Shown here: in pieces, positions 11,847-20,355 of the stretch
How positions within the stretch are numbered: position 1 is the stretch's first letter
How the letters are laid out: every line of letters starts with the position of its first letter
Assembly: GCF_000425785.1 (NCBI RefSeq)
Contig: NZ_AUEC01000012.1
Location: 1 to 64,000, forward strand
From: Pseudomonas taiwanensis DSM 21245
Lineage (GTDB): Bacteria; Pseudomonadota; Gammaproteobacteria; Pseudomonadales; Pseudomonadaceae
DNA length: 64,000 nucleotides
Direction: 5' to 3'
The notes under the pieces: generated by a model
What the model was told of the DNA's origin: nothing
Database searches by the model: none
Seen by the model: only the letters and a program-made list of their open reading frames with translations
Program-made: the position numbers and the translations under genes

Positions 11847-12068
11847 TCAGAGCTCTTTTACGGTGCGAATCTGGTCCTTGTTCAGGCGCGTGCGCTTGCC
11901 GTCGAGTTGCTCGAATTCATAGAACCCGGAGTCCTCGTCGAACGTCGGGGTGTCCACGGCCTGGATCTCGCGACCGTCGTTCAGCGTGATGACGGTTGGC
12001 GATGCGCAGCCAGCGAGGGCGCCCAGCCCCAGGGCGAGAATGAAGGCAGGAAGGGTCCGTTGAATCAT
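11847..12068 (-). CDS. Small YgdI/YgdR-family lipoprotein (DUF903)
   Basis: A 73-residue lipoprotein: the signal MIQRTLPAFILALGLGALAGC ends in the lipobox LAGC with Cys at 21. The mature part SPTVITLNDGREIQAVDTP and the following DSGFYEFEQLDGKRTRLN form the small SH3-like DUF903 domain seen in enterobacterial YgdI and YgdR. Ala at +2 predicts outer-membrane targeting by the Lol system, whose inner-membrane complex is encoded at 52.6-55.9 kb. GGAGA precedes the ATG at 12068. The function of the family is unknown. It is monocistronic, between tRNA-Pro and the divergent moaB. Confidence 0.9.
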   Translation of the reverse strand: MIQRTLPAFILALGLGALAGCASPTVITLNDGREIQAVDTPTFDEDSGFYEFEQLDGKRTRLNKDQIRTVKEL

Positions 12069-12245
12069 CGTGTTTCTCCAGTGCGATGGTGCTAGATGAC
12101 ATTAAGACGCAGGGCGTCCATGCAAGTTCCTCTGACAGTGCAGCATAGCGCTAAAGCCCGGACATTGACCGGGAACAACGGCGGCATCGGCCAGGGCCGG
12201 CTGTGATATAACTGCGGCCATCACTTGCTACTGCGACGAATGCTC

Positions 12246-12785
12246 ATGAAAGCCAAAGCAGACACCCCCTTCGTGCCGCTGAACATCGCCGTGCTCACGG
12301 TCAGCGACACCCGTACCTTCGAAACCGATACCTCCGGCCAACTGTTCGTCGACCGCTTGACCGAGGCCGGACACCAACTGGCGGCGCGGGTATTGCTCAA
12401 GGACGACCTATACAAGATCCGCGCCCAGGTTGCGAACTGGATCGCCGACGAGACCGTGCAGGTGGTATTGATCACTGGCGGTACCGGTTTCACTGGCCGT
12501 GACAGCACCCCGGAAGCCGTGGCGTGCCTGCTGGACAAGCAGGTGGAAGGATTCGGCGAATTGTTCCGGCAGATCTCCGTTGCCGATATCGGCACTTCCA
12601 CGGTGCAGTCTCGTGCACTGGCAGGCCTGGCCAATGGCACCTTGGTCTGCTGCCTGCCAGGGTCGACCAATGCCGTGCGTACCGGTTGGGACGGCATCTT
12701 GGCCGAGCAGCTCGACGCCCGCCATCGCCCCTGCAACTTCGTGCCGCACCTGAAGCAGGCAACGGCCTGTGACAGCCGTGGTTGA
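12246..12785 (+). CDS. moaB: Molybdenum cofactor biosynthesis protein MoaB
   Basis: MoaB/Mog-family proteins bind molybdopterin; MogA adenylates it, while MoaB is the commonly annotated relative. The 179-residue protein has the core strands LNIAVLTVSDTRTFETD and the pterin-binding loop TGGTGFTGRDSTPEAV at about residues 79-94, then LVCCLPGSTNAVRTGWD. I chose the ATG at 12246 (MKAKADTPFVPLN) over upstream ATGs at 12225 and 12240 by family similarity; no strong ribosome site distinguishes them. A possible extended -10 (TGTGATATAAC) lies at 12202-12212. It overlaps moeA by 17 bp, so the two are translationally coupled. Confidence 0.92.
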   Translation: MKAKADTPFVPLNIAVLTVSDTRTFETDTSGQLFVDRLTEAGHQLAARVLLKDDLYKIRAQVANWIADETVQVVLITGGTGFTGRDSTPEAVACLLDKQVEGFGELFRQISVADIGTSTVQSRALAGLANGTLVCCLPGSTNAVRTGWDGILAEQLDARHRPCNFVPHLKQATACDSRG

Positions 12786-13995
12786 GGCAGTGCAGAAGCA
12801 GCCGCTGATGTCGGTCGAAGAAGCGCTGCAGCGCTTGATTGCCCTGGCCGAGGCTGCGCCGATCGAGGCACGCGAGATCGTTCCGCTGGCCGAGGCACAG
12901 GGCCGGGTCCTGGCGACCGACCTGGTGGCTACGCTGGACCTGCCGCCCTGGCCGAACAGTGCCATGGACGGCTATGCGCTGCGCCTGGACGACTGGCGAG
13001 GCGAGCCGCTGCCGGTCAGCCAGCGCATCTTTGCCGGGCATGCCCCCCAACCTTTGCAGCCTGGAACCTGTGCGCGGATCTTCACCGGCGCGCCGCTGCC
13101 CGCGGGCGCCGATTGCGTCGAGATGCAGGAAAACGCCGAGGTGCTGGACGATGGCCGGGTGCGTTTCCTCGAGCCCATGAAGCTCGAGCAGAATGTGCGA
13201 CCACAGGGCCAGGAGACCCGCCAGGGCGAACAGGTGATGGCTGCCGGTACGCGTCTCGGGCCGATTCAGTTGGGCTTGGCGGCGACACTTGGCTTCGCCA
13301 CCTTGGAGGTGGTGCGAAAGATTCGAGTGGCAGTGCTCAGCACCGGCGATGAATTGGTGGAGCCTGGCCTGCCGCTAGGGCCTGGGCAGATCTACAACAG
13401 CAATCGCCGTCTGCTGGTGAGCTGGTTGCAGCGCCTGGGTTGCGAGGTTCGCGATGTGGGCATCCTGGCTGATGACCTGGCCCGCACGCGCGAATGCCTG
13501 GCCGGGTTGGGCGATGTCGACCTGATCCTTTCCACGGGCGGTGTTTCCGTCGGTGAAGCTGACTACCTTGGTGCAGTCCTGCGCGAGGCCGGTGAGCTGG
13601 CGTTGTGGAAACTTGCGATCAAGCCGGGCAAGCCCCTCACGTTCGGACATTTCCGTGGTGTGCCGGTGATCGGCTTGCCAGGCAACCCAGCGTCCACGCT
13701 CGTCACCTTCGGGTTGCTGACCCGCCCCTACCTGTTACGCCGTCAAGGCGTGACCGAGGTGACGCCCTTGCGTTTCGATATGCCTGCCGGTTTCGAATGG
13801 ACCAAGGCAGGAACCCGCCGCGAATACCTGCGTGCGCGTATCGAGCAAGGCCAGGTGCGGATCTACAAGAACCAGAGTTCTGGTGTGCTGCGCAGCGCGG
13901 CATGGGCCGAAGGCCTGGTGGAGGTACGCGAAGGCACCCTGCCCAAGCCGGGCGACAGCGTGCCGTTCATTCCCTTCAGCGAGCTACTTGACTGA
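12769..13995 (+). CDS. moeA: Molybdopterin molybdenumtransferase MoeA
   Basis: MoeA inserts molybdate into adenylated molybdopterin, the last common step of Mo-cofactor assembly in the cytosol. The 408-residue protein has the family blocks in order: VEEALQRLIALAEAAP, PPWPNSAMDGYALR, VAVLSTGDELVEPGLPLG, LILSTGGVSVGEADY and GLPGNPASTLVTFG. The start used is a GTG at 12769 that overlaps the end of moaB; an ATG at 12808 (MSVEEALQRL) is a plausible shorter start, since neither has a strong ribosome site. The 3' end overlaps the convergent glycosyltransferase gene by 12 bp. Identity is secure. Confidence 0.94.
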   Translation: MTAVVEAVQKQPLMSVEEALQRLIALAEAAPIEAREIVPLAEAQGRVLATDLVATLDLPPWPNSAMDGYALRLDDWRGEPLPVSQRIFAGHAPQPLQPGTCARIFTGAPLPAGADCVEMQENAEVLDDGRVRFLEPMKLEQNVRPQGQETRQGEQVMAAGTRLGPIQLGLAATLGFATLEVVRKIRVAVLSTGDELVEPGLPLGPGQIYNSNRRLLVSWLQRLGCEVRDVGILADDLARTRECLAGLGDVDLILSTGGVSVGEADYLGAVLREAGELALWKLAIKPGKPLTFGHFRGVPVIGLPGNPASTLVTFGLLTRPYLLRRQGVTEVTPLRFDMPAGFEWTKAGTRREYLRARIEQGQVRIYKNQSSGVLRSAAWAEGLVEVREGTLPKPGDSVPFIPFSELLD

Positions 13996-15231
13996 ACGCC
14001 CGAGCCAGGCAGCATCGGTTTGCCTGGCGTCGGCCGGCGTGGCTTGAGTCAGGCGCATATGCACATTCTCCAACTGCTGGGCGCTGACGCTCCAGTCGTG
14101 GCGTTGTCGGGCAAACTGGCGGCCGGCCTCGCTGAGCTGGCACATGCGCCATGGTTGGTTGAGTAGTTGCGTGATGAACAGCGCCAACTGGTCGCCGTCG
14201 TCACTGCCCAAGTAGTGCTCGCCGTTGTTCACGGCCAAGCCTGAAACGCCCTTGGCAGTGGTGATGACGGGCAAGCCTGCGGCCATTGCCTCAAGAATTT
14301 TCACTTTGGAGCCGCCGGCATAGCGCAGGGGCGCGAAAAACAGCGCGGAACGTTGTTGCAGTTCGCGCAGGTCAGGGCGGTAGCCGAGCCATTCGATGCG
14401 CGGATCGTTCCAGTGCAGTTTCCAGCTGGCGGGCATGGCGTGCCCGGCGATAGCCAGGCGCACGGCGGGGTTGCTCATCCAGACTTGGGGCAGGATCTCC
14501 TCCAGCGCCCATTCGATGGCTTCGAGGTTGGCGCCATACTCGAAATTGCCCACGAACAGCAGACGCTGGCTATGAAATGCCGGGCGCACGTTCTGGTAGT
14601 GATCGCAGTCGACACCGTTGACCACCACGTTTACCGGACGCCCGCTGACCTGGCTGAGGAGGTCGGCGTCATGGGTACTCACCGCCACCACTTCGGTGGG
14701 TTGGCGCAACACGCGTTGCTCCCAGCGCCGGTAGCGCCAGCGGTCGAAGGCATTGAGCGGTCGCAGCCACAGGGGCAGTTGGTCATGGCAGGCGGCGCCC
14801 ATCACCGATTCGACCGTGTGCTCGGTCAGCATGTACGGTAAGCCACGGGCCTGCAGGGCTTTTTCGAAAGGCTGGAAGCTGTAGCTGTGCTCGATCTGGA
14901 TCACATCCCAGGGTTCATCCAGCAATTGTTCGAAGCGGTGTCGAAGGCAGGGGGCCAGGCCGTTGATGATGGCCCGCATCGGGTAGTCGATGATGGGGGA
15001 TGCCAACAGGTTCAGTGGGCTGTGAAGCGGGCGCCTGGGCAGCACTATCAGGCGCTCGACCAATGGTTCCAGAGCATCGCGGGCGGCATCGCTGAGCGGT
15101 ATCTTCGACTGCACCAGCAAGGTGATCCGGTGACCGTGCTGCGCGAGGGCGCGCAGCAGGTGGTATTGCCGGGTCTTGCTGCCGCTGGTGGTGGGCCAGG
15201 GCAGGTAGGGCAGTGTCCAGAGAATGCGCAT
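13984..15231 (-). CDS. Glycosyltransferase, GT4 (GT-B) family
   Basis: A 415-residue retaining glycosyltransferase of the GT-B fold. The N-terminal domain begins MRILWTLPYLPWPTTSGSKTRQY, the nucleotide-sugar acceptor side. The C-terminal donor domain has LLFVGNFEYGANLEAIEW, IEWLGYRPDLRELQQRSALF and the EX7E-type region KILEAMAAGLPVITT. It has no signal peptide and acts at the cytosolic face of the inner membrane. It lies 52 nt downstream of manC on the same strand, which suggests GDP-mannose or a related sugar as donor for a surface polysaccharide. Its 3' end overlaps moeA by 12 bp. The acceptor and product are unknown. Confidence 0.85.
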   Translation of the reverse strand: MRILWTLPYLPWPTTSGSKTRQYHLLRALAQHGHRITLLVQSKIPLSDAARDALEPLVERLIVLPRRPLHSPLNLLASPIIDYPMRAIINGLAPCLRHRFEQLLDEPWDVIQIEHSYSFQPFEKALQARGLPYMLTEHTVESVMGAACHDQLPLWLRPLNAFDRWRYRRWEQRVLRQPTEVVAVSTHDADLLSQVSGRPVNVVVNGVDCDHYQNVRPAFHSQRLLFVGNFEYGANLEAIEWALEEILPQVWMSNPAVRLAIAGHAMPASWKLHWNDPRIEWLGYRPDLRELQQRSALFFAPLRYAGGSKVKILEAMAAGLPVITTAKGVSGLAVNNGEHYLGSDDGDQLALFITQLLNQPWRMCQLSEAGRQFARQRHDWSVSAQQLENVHMRLTQATPADARQTDAAWLGRSVK

Positions 15232-15283
15232 GACCCGGAATCCTCGCTAAAGGTCGCGGATAACAAGACGCGCCCGCTGACAA

Positions 15284-16738
15284 TCAGCCAGCAGCTGCTG
15301 TCGGGGCGCGTCCATAGATATCAGTAAAGCGTACGATGTCGTCTTCGCCCAGGTATTCGCCGCTCTGTACTTCGATCATCACCAGGTCGATGACGCCAGG
15401 GTTGGTCAGGCGGTGGGTGCGGCCTGGTTTGATGAAGGTGGACTCGTTGGTATCGAGCAGGAATTCTTCTTCACCATTGGTCACGCAGGCCATGCCGCTG
15501 ACCACGATCCAATGTTCGCTGCGGTGATGGTGCATCTGCAGTGACAGGGACTCGCCAGGGCGCACCATGATGCGCTTGATCTTGAACCGCGGGCCTTCCT
15601 CCAGCACCGTGTACATCCCCCAGGGACGAGTGACGGTGCGGTGCAGGCGATAGGTTTCGTGGCCCTGGTGCTTGAGCTGCTGGGCGATGACCTTGACCTC
15701 CTGGCTGCGCGAGGCATCGGCGATCAGCAGGGCGTCGGGGGTGTCGATGACGATCAGGTTGTCCAGGCCCACGGCGCCAACCAGGCGCTTGGGTGAGTCG
15801 ATGTAGCAGTTGCGTACATCGTGCAGCACCGCTTCACCGTTGCAGTGGTTGCCGGCGTCGTCGGTCTGGCGCAGCTCACGCACCGCTTCCCAGCTACCGA
15901 TGTCGCTCCAGCCCAGCTCGCAGGGCACCACGGCGACCTTATCGGAGCGCTCCATCAGGGCGTAGTCGATGGAGATGTCCTCGGCCAGGGCGAAGCTGTC
16001 CGCGTCCAACTCCACCTGTAGCGCCTTGTCGCCTTGCTTGATGGCACTGCGCTGCAGGCAGGTGGCGACGCTGCCGAGCACTTCGGGGGCGTGAGCCTGC
16101 AGTTCCTCAAGCACACTGCTGGCGCGCAGGCAGAACATGCCGGCGTTCCACAGGTGGCGTCCACCGTCGAGGTATTCCTGGGCGGTAGGCGTGTCGGGCT
16201 TTTCAACGAAACGAGCCACCTGATAGGCGTGCTCGTTCAGCGCTTTGCCACGTTCGATGTAGCCGAACCCGGTCTCGGCGCGGTCGGGCACCAGGCCAAA
16301 GGTGGTCAGCCAGCCGTTTTCGGCCAGCTGGCGTGCATGAGCGACCGCTTGGGCGAAGGCTTCGAAATCTTGTATCAGGTGGTCGGCGGGCAGGATCAGC
16401 AGCAGGCTGTCCTCACCATATTGCGTGGCACAGTGGAGTGCGGCGGCGGCTATCGCCGGAGCCGTATTGCGTCCACTTGGCTCCAGAATGAAGTCCAAGG
16501 GCAGCTTGCCTGGATTGACCTGGCCATACTCATCCTGGGTGCGAAAGAATACTTCTCGGTTGGTCACGGTCAGCAAGCGCTCGACCCCGGGTAGGGCGCT
16601 GGCACGCGCGAAGGTTTTCTGCAGCAGGCTCTCGCCATCCGGTAAGCGCATGAAGGGCTTGGGCATGGCTTCCCTGGAGACCGGCCAAAGACGGGTACCG
16701 GCACCGCCAGCAATGATACAGGGGATCAGAACGCTCAT
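15284..16738 (-). CDS. manC: Mannose-1-phosphate guanylyltransferase / mannose-6-phosphate isomerase
   Basis: A 484-residue bifunctional enzyme of the AlgA/WbpW/ManC type making GDP-mannose, with a second domain interconverting mannose-6-P and fructose-6-P. The N-terminal nucleotidyltransferase has the pyrophosphorylase signature IAGGAGTRLWPVSREAMPKPF near residues 10-30 and later FVEKP. The C-terminal cupin shows RPWGMYTVLEEG and the metal-site block SLQMHHHRSEHWIVVSG. The start at 16738 gives MSVLIPCIIAGGAG. It is the first gene of a two-gene unit with the glycosyltransferase. Whether it serves alginate, LPS or another exopolysaccharide is not decidable here, because no other alginate or LPS genes are adjacent. 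Confidence 0.92.
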   Translation of the reverse strand: MSVLIPCIIAGGAGTRLWPVSREAMPKPFMRLPDGESLLQKTFARASALPGVERLLTVTNREVFFRTQDEYGQVNPGKLPLDFILEPSGRNTAPAIAAAALHCATQYGEDSLLLILPADHLIQDFEAFAQAVAHARQLAENGWLTTFGLVPDRAETGFGYIERGKALNEHAYQVARFVEKPDTPTAQEYLDGGRHLWNAGMFCLRASSVLEELQAHAPEVLGSVATCLQRSAIKQGDKALQVELDADSFALAEDISIDYALMERSDKVAVVPCELGWSDIGSWEAVRELRQTDDAGNHCNGEAVLHDVRNCYIDSPKRLVGAVGLDNLIVIDTPDALLIADASRSQEVKVIAQQLKHQGHETYRLHRTVTRPWGMYTVLEEGPRFKIKRIMVRPGESLSLQMHHHRSEHWIVVSGMACVTNGEEEFLLDTNESTFIKPGRTHRLTNPGVIDLVMIEVQSGEYLGEDDIVRFTDIYGRAPTAAAG

Positions 16739-17043
16739 TTCACGACCTCGACTCAGGGCGCCGTCAGTGGCGCCATTGAAGGGGAACGATGCGACCTGTC
16801 AGGGTTATGGCGGCAAAAAGTCAAAAAACCGACTTTTCTAGGCATCATCTTCCATGAAGGCCAAATATTTGTCGATCATGCTCCCTGTGAGCGAAGCTTT
16901 CAATGATGAATGTGTGAATTTGGTTGTTTTTCGTACGATGGCTTGCGCAGGAGGCCCTCGTCAGTCGAGCAGGGCCATGCAGCATTCTGCGAGAGGCGAT
17001 GGTCGACATCTGGAGAAGACTGTCTTCACTGGGGAGAAAAACG
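16739..17043. other. Divergent regulatory region manC/yegS
   Basis: This 305-bp gap is notably AT-rich for the window around 16800-16940. It holds a hairpin AAAAGTC/GACTTTT around AAAAAACC at 16816-16837. I see no clear sigma-70 hexamers and no credible small gene, although short open frames exist. The AT-rich part is the likely promoter zone for one or both genes. Confidence 0.4.
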
Positions 17044-17931
17044 ATGCAAGGGCGCAAGGCGGTGTTGATCCTGCACGGCAAGCAGGCGATGAATGACGAA
17101 GTGCGTGAAGCCGTGCGCGGTATGCGCGAGCGCGGTTGGACGTTGGATGTGCGCGTCACCTGGGAAGCCGGGGATGCCCAGCGCTTTGTCGATGAGGCGG
17201 TGGCGGCCGGTTACACCCATGTGGTCGCAGGTGGCGGCGATGGCACTTTGCGCGATGTAGCCGAAGCCGTGGGGCTGGCGGCCACGGACGCCAGCCTGGC
17301 GCTGCTACCGCTGGGCACCGCCAATGATTTCGCCAAGGCTGCTGGAATACCGCTGGAACCTGCGGCGGCGTTGGCGCTGCTGGAGCAGCCCGCAAAACCG
17401 ATCGACCTGGGGCAGGTGGGCGAGCAACTGTTTCTCAATATGGCCACTGGTGGTTTCGGTAGCCAGGTGACGGCCAACACCTCGGAGGATCTGAAAAAAG
17501 TGCTGGGGGCGGCGGCTTACCTGTTCACTGGGCTGTCGCGTTTCAGTGAGCTGCAAGCCGCCAAGGTGGCGTTGCAAGGGCCGGGGTTCGATTGGCAGGG
17601 CGAGTTGCTGGCCCTGGGGATCGGCAATGGACGCCAGGCTGGCGGCGGTCAGGTGCTGTGCCCGGAGGCGGTGGCCGACGATGGCCTGCTGGACATCGCC
17701 ATCCTCCCTGCGCCTCAGGAAATGTTAGGGGCGCTGCGTGACCTCTTCGCCGGCGAGGGCTTGTTCGTCCGCGCCAGGTTGCCGTGGGTGGAGGTCAAGT
17801 GCTCCCAGGGGCTGGACATCAACCTTGACGGCGAACCGTTGCAAGCCGAAAGCCTGCGCTTCGAGGCGAAACCTGCGGCCCTGCGCTTGCACCTGCCGGA
17901 GGGCTCGCCGCTGCTCAGTCGTCCAGGCTGA
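17044..17931 (+). CDS. yegS: YegS-like lipid kinase
   Basis: A 295-residue diacylglycerol-kinase-fold enzyme; the E. coli relative YegS phosphorylates phosphatidylglycerol in vitro. Visible motifs are VVAGGGDGTLRDVAEA (nucleotide-binding GGDGT loop, about residues 60-75), LALLPLGTANDFAKAAGIP, and the C-terminal substrate and cation region INLDGEPLQAESLRFE. The ATG at 17044 is chosen because GGGAG sits 8 nt upstream and MQGRKAVLILHGKQ starts the kinase fold; the frame stays open another 40 codons upstream without family character. The 3' end overlaps the convergent response-regulator gene by 17 bp. The physiological substrate is unknown. Confidence 0.9.
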   Translation: MQGRKAVLILHGKQAMNDEVREAVRGMRERGWTLDVRVTWEAGDAQRFVDEAVAAGYTHVVAGGGDGTLRDVAEAVGLAATDASLALLPLGTANDFAKAAGIPLEPAAALALLEQPAKPIDLGQVGEQLFLNMATGGFGSQVTANTSEDLKKVLGAAAYLFTGLSRFSELQAAKVALQGPGFDWQGELLALGIGNGRQAGGGQVLCPEAVADDGLLDIAILPAPQEMLGALRDLFAGEGLFVRARLPWVEVKCSQGLDINLDGEPLQAESLRFEAKPAALRLHLPEGSPLLSRPG

Positions 17932-18574
17932 TGATTTTTTCGCGTACGGCGAACAGCACCAGGCCGGCCACGTCATAGATCTGCAGACGTTTCATGATCT
18001 GCGAGCGGTGGGTTTCAACGGTCTTGATCGACAGGCCAAGGCCGGCGGCGATCTCGCGGGTCGATTTGCCGCGCACGATCAGACGCAGGATCTCCAGCTG
18101 GCGGGCGGTCAGGTTGTGACGCTCACTGACGGCGTGCTTGCCATGCTGTGCATGCATGAGTGCCTGATTGATCACGGTGTGGGCGATGGCCGGGCTGAGA
18201 TAGCGCTCGCCATTGCGCAGGGCGGCCAGGGCCTGTTCCAGCTCGGTAGCGGTGGTGTCCTTGAGCAGGTAGCCATGGGCGCCGCTTTCCAGGGCGCGCA
18301 TGATCAGCTCCGGGTCGGTGTGCATCGACAGGATCAGCACCTTGCTGGTATTGCCGCTGGCGCGCAGTTGGGTGAGCGCATCCAGCCCGCTGGTGGAACG
18401 CATGGAAATGTCCAGCAGGATGATGTCCGGCGCCAACGCATGCACCTGTTCGAGCAGCTGGTTGCCGTCGTCGGCTTCGCCGATCACGGTGTAGCCAGGA
18501 ATGTCGGAAACCAGGGCTCGGACCCCGGCACGGATCAGCGAGTGGTCGTCCACCAACAGCAATCTACAGGTCAT
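17915..18574 (-). CDS. NarL/LuxR-family response regulator
   Basis: A 219-residue two-component regulator. The receiver domain begins MTCRLLLVDDHSLIRAGV, with the phosphoacceptor Asp at about residue 55 in IILLDISM, and the conserved Lys in GYLLKDTT. The C-terminal LuxR-type helix-turn-helix reads LTARQLEILRLIVRGKS followed by IKTVETHRSQIMKRL. The start at 18574 overlaps the last 11 bp of the upstream sensor kinase gene, so the pair is coupled. The 3' end overlaps yegS by 17 bp. Targets are not known; I see no adjacent metabolic operon that would give them away. Confidence 0.92.
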   Translation of the reverse strand: MTCRLLLVDDHSLIRAGVRALVSDIPGYTVIGEADDGNQLLEQVHALAPDIILLDISMRSTSGLDALTQLRASGNTSKVLILSMHTDPELIMRALESGAHGYLLKDTTATELEQALAALRNGERYLSPAIAHTVINQALMHAQHGKHAVSERHNLTARQLEILRLIVRGKSTREIAAGLGLSIKTVETHRSQIMKRLQIYDVAGLVLFAVREKIISLDD

Positions 18575-19460
18575 GGGAAGCGGGGGTCCTGGCACGTTCA
18601 TGGGTGCGTGGCGGCCATGGGAAAATGACATCGATCCGGGTGCCCAGGCCAAGCTGACTGGTGATGGTCAGGTTGCCCTTCAGGGCCACCACCCGTTCCT
18701 GCATACCGGCCATGCCGCGTTGGCCGGCCTCGGCCGGGTTGCTCGTGGGAGTGAAGCCGCGACCGTCGTCCTGGATGGTCAGGGCCAGGCCTTCGGGGCT
18801 GCGTTGCAGCTTGATGGTCAGGTTGCGTGCCTGGGCATGGCGCAGCATGTTGGTAACGGCTTCCTGGGTGATGCGAAAGACGGCCATGGACACTTCCTCG
18901 CCAATCCCCCCCAGGCGTTGGTGGCATTCCAGGCTCCAGTGCACGTCGCTGCTTGCCAGTGTGCGAACCAGGTGAGCACGCAGGCTGGCTTCCAGGCCCA
19001 GGCTGGCCAGTTGCCTTGGGTTGAGAATGGCCGAGACATCGCGCACGTTGCTCAAGGTGTCTTCCAGGGTGTCGCGCAGGGTGCTGCACTGTGGCTGCAG
19101 GTCGGCTGGCATCCGCCGTTGCAGCCAGTCCAGTTGCAGCTTGGCAGCGGTCAGCAGTTGGCCGATGTCATCATGCAGTTCGCGGCTCAGGCGTTGGCGC
19201 TCGCTCTCCTGGACCTTGAGCATGCGGTCGGCCAGTTCCGCCGGCTGCAGGTTGATCGACCTAGCGCCGCGGCTCAAGTGCCAGGCCACACCCAGCGTGG
19301 CGATCAGTTGCAATACCAGCAGGCCACCCGGCAGGGGTTGGTTGGCCATGAACAGCACGAGATTGGCGACCAGCGAAGCCACGCACAGCAACGCCGTCAT
19401 CCAGCGCAGCAGGGCAGTGCGAGAACAGCAACGCAGAGGGATCTTCAAGCGTGGGAGCAT
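18564..19460 (-). CDS. NarX/DegS-type sensor histidine kinase
   Basis: A 298-residue membrane kinase with a minimal sensor. Two hydrophobic helices (about residues 18-40 and 44-62) are joined by a very short loop. A short coiled linker follows, then the HisKA_3 box ESERQRLSRELHDDIGQ with phospho-His at about 96, and an HATPase_c domain (FRITQEAVTNMLRHAQA and LTIQDDGRGF). The first ATG at 19460 (MLPRLKIPL) is used; a GTG at 19475 is possible, and neither has a good ribosome site. With almost no periplasmic domain it probably senses the membrane or an internal cue. It overlaps the response regulator by 11 bp. Confidence 0.88.
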   Translation of the reverse strand: MLPRLKIPLRCCSRTALLRWMTALLCVASLVANLVLFMANQPLPGGLLVLQLIATLGVAWHLSRGARSINLQPAELADRMLKVQESERQRLSRELHDDIGQLLTAAKLQLDWLQRRMPADLQPQCSTLRDTLEDTLSNVRDVSAILNPRQLASLGLEASLRAHLVRTLASSDVHWSLECHQRLGGIGEEVSMAVFRITQEAVTNMLRHAQARNLTIKLQRSPEGLALTIQDDGRGFTPTSNPAEAGQRGMAGMQERVVALKGNLTITSQLGLGTRIDVIFPWPPRTHERARTPASHDL

Positions 19461-19860
19461 AAATAGGGAAGCCACTGAAGTATTGCTGATGGAGGGCCTT
19501 GCACAGGTATTACCAGAGGCTTTGGCGTAGTGCTTTCAATCAATCGTCCAGCGCACGTCGAAAGGATCTGCAGGGGTGCCGAGAGCGTTTTCGTGTGCGC
19601 ATATTAACACTTTGGGATGATTTGGTCGCGGGCAGCCAGAGCATCGAATCCTTAGGATTTGCGGGGGTATCCGGAGGTTTTTTCATCTCCGGACGAGGCA
19701 AAATGCCATTGTTTGACCAAGTTGTGTGCTTTTCCGGCGCAACTCGCTTGAATCGTACTCAAGTGCAAACGCCAAACTTTGGCCAAACTTCACTAGTTCG
19801 ACCATGGTGGGCCTTGAACAATACGCTTAGTTGCTCTTCGGAAGGGGCGTTCGCGCCGCT
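19461..19860. other. 400-bp gap upstream of the sensor kinase
   Basis: No gene is supported here. It carries a direct repeat GCCAAACTT at 19771-19779 and 19782-19790 (11-bp period, one DNA turn). It also has a dyad TCCGGAG/CTCCGGA at 19670-19693 with a T-rich loop, and a small palindrome AATCC-TTA-GGATT near 19646-19660. The region is less GC-rich than its flanks and probably includes the kinase promoter and the 3' end of the HPt-like gene's transcript. Confidence 0.45.
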
Positions 19861-20355
19861 CTAAAGGGGGGATGAGCGCTGCGCTGGCGCGGCCGAATGA
19901 GGATGGGCGCCCGACTGTTCGCGCTCATTGCAGGAGGCACACGTTTGCGGAGCAGGTTGGCCCAATATCCGGGCCAGCTCACCCAGCAGCGTGGTCTGTT
20001 CGCAGGTGTCCAGGCTCAGGCGGCCGGTGCGCGGGTCGACCAGCTCCAGTTGCCAGGCCAGCAGTGTCAGGCAGGCATCCACGGCCGGTAGGGCTTCACC
20101 CTTTAGGTGTCGTTCGTGGCAAGCAGGGGCCAGCATCCGTTGCAAGGCTTCGGCGTAGAGGGCGACTTCGATCAGGCCCAGGTCGTTGGCGCGACGGGCA
20201 AGAGTATCGAGGGTGTTGTTCAGGCAATTGCAGGCATCCGGGTCGTTGTCGATCAGTTCCAGGTGCTGTAGGCATTCCTGGGACTGGGTTAACAAGATCT
20301 GCGCATCCAGCAGAAATTCCTGCAGGGCGATGCTGTTCGAGGAGGCGTGGTCCAT
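19861..20355 (-). CDS. HPt-like protein lacking the phosphoacceptor His
   Basis: A 164-residue soluble protein, divergent from cheV. The N-terminal about 100 residues are helical: FLLDAQILLTQSQECLQHLE, then CLNNTLDTLARRANDLGL and IEVALYAEALQRML. This has the spacing of an HPt (CheA P1-like) four-helix bundle, but where HPt domains have H-x-x-K-G it reads NNTLDTLARRA, so no phosphorylatable His is present. The C-terminal tail is low-complexity, with a CASC motif and Ser/Ala/Pro residues. Start: ATG at 20355 lies 7 nt after GGAG; an ATG one codon earlier (20358) is equally possible. It may be a CheA/CheV-interacting or inhibitory protein. The fold assignment is inference from pattern. Confidence 0.62.
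   Translation of the reverse strand: MDHASSNSIALQEFLLDAQILLTQSQECLQHLELIDNDPDACNCLNNTLDTLARRANDLGLIEVALYAEALQRMLAPACHERHLKGEALPAVDACLTLLAWQLELVDPRTGRLSLDTCEQTTLLGELARILGQPAPQTCASCNEREQSGAHPHSAAPAQRSSPL

Noticed and set aside
11690..12068. tRNA-Pro as an integration site for an island
   Set aside because: Both flanks are ordinary core genes. There is no integrase, no repeated tRNA 3' end, and no compositional shift.
12202..12212. Extended -10 promoter TGTGATATAAC before moaB
   Set aside because: A plausible -10, but no -35 at the right distance was found, so it is mentioned only with the gene.
16854..17096. Possible small gene in the manC/yegS gap (starts MKAKYLSIMLPVSEAF)
   Set aside because: It has no convincing ribosome site and overlaps the yegS start. 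The AT-rich stretch fits a promoter better.
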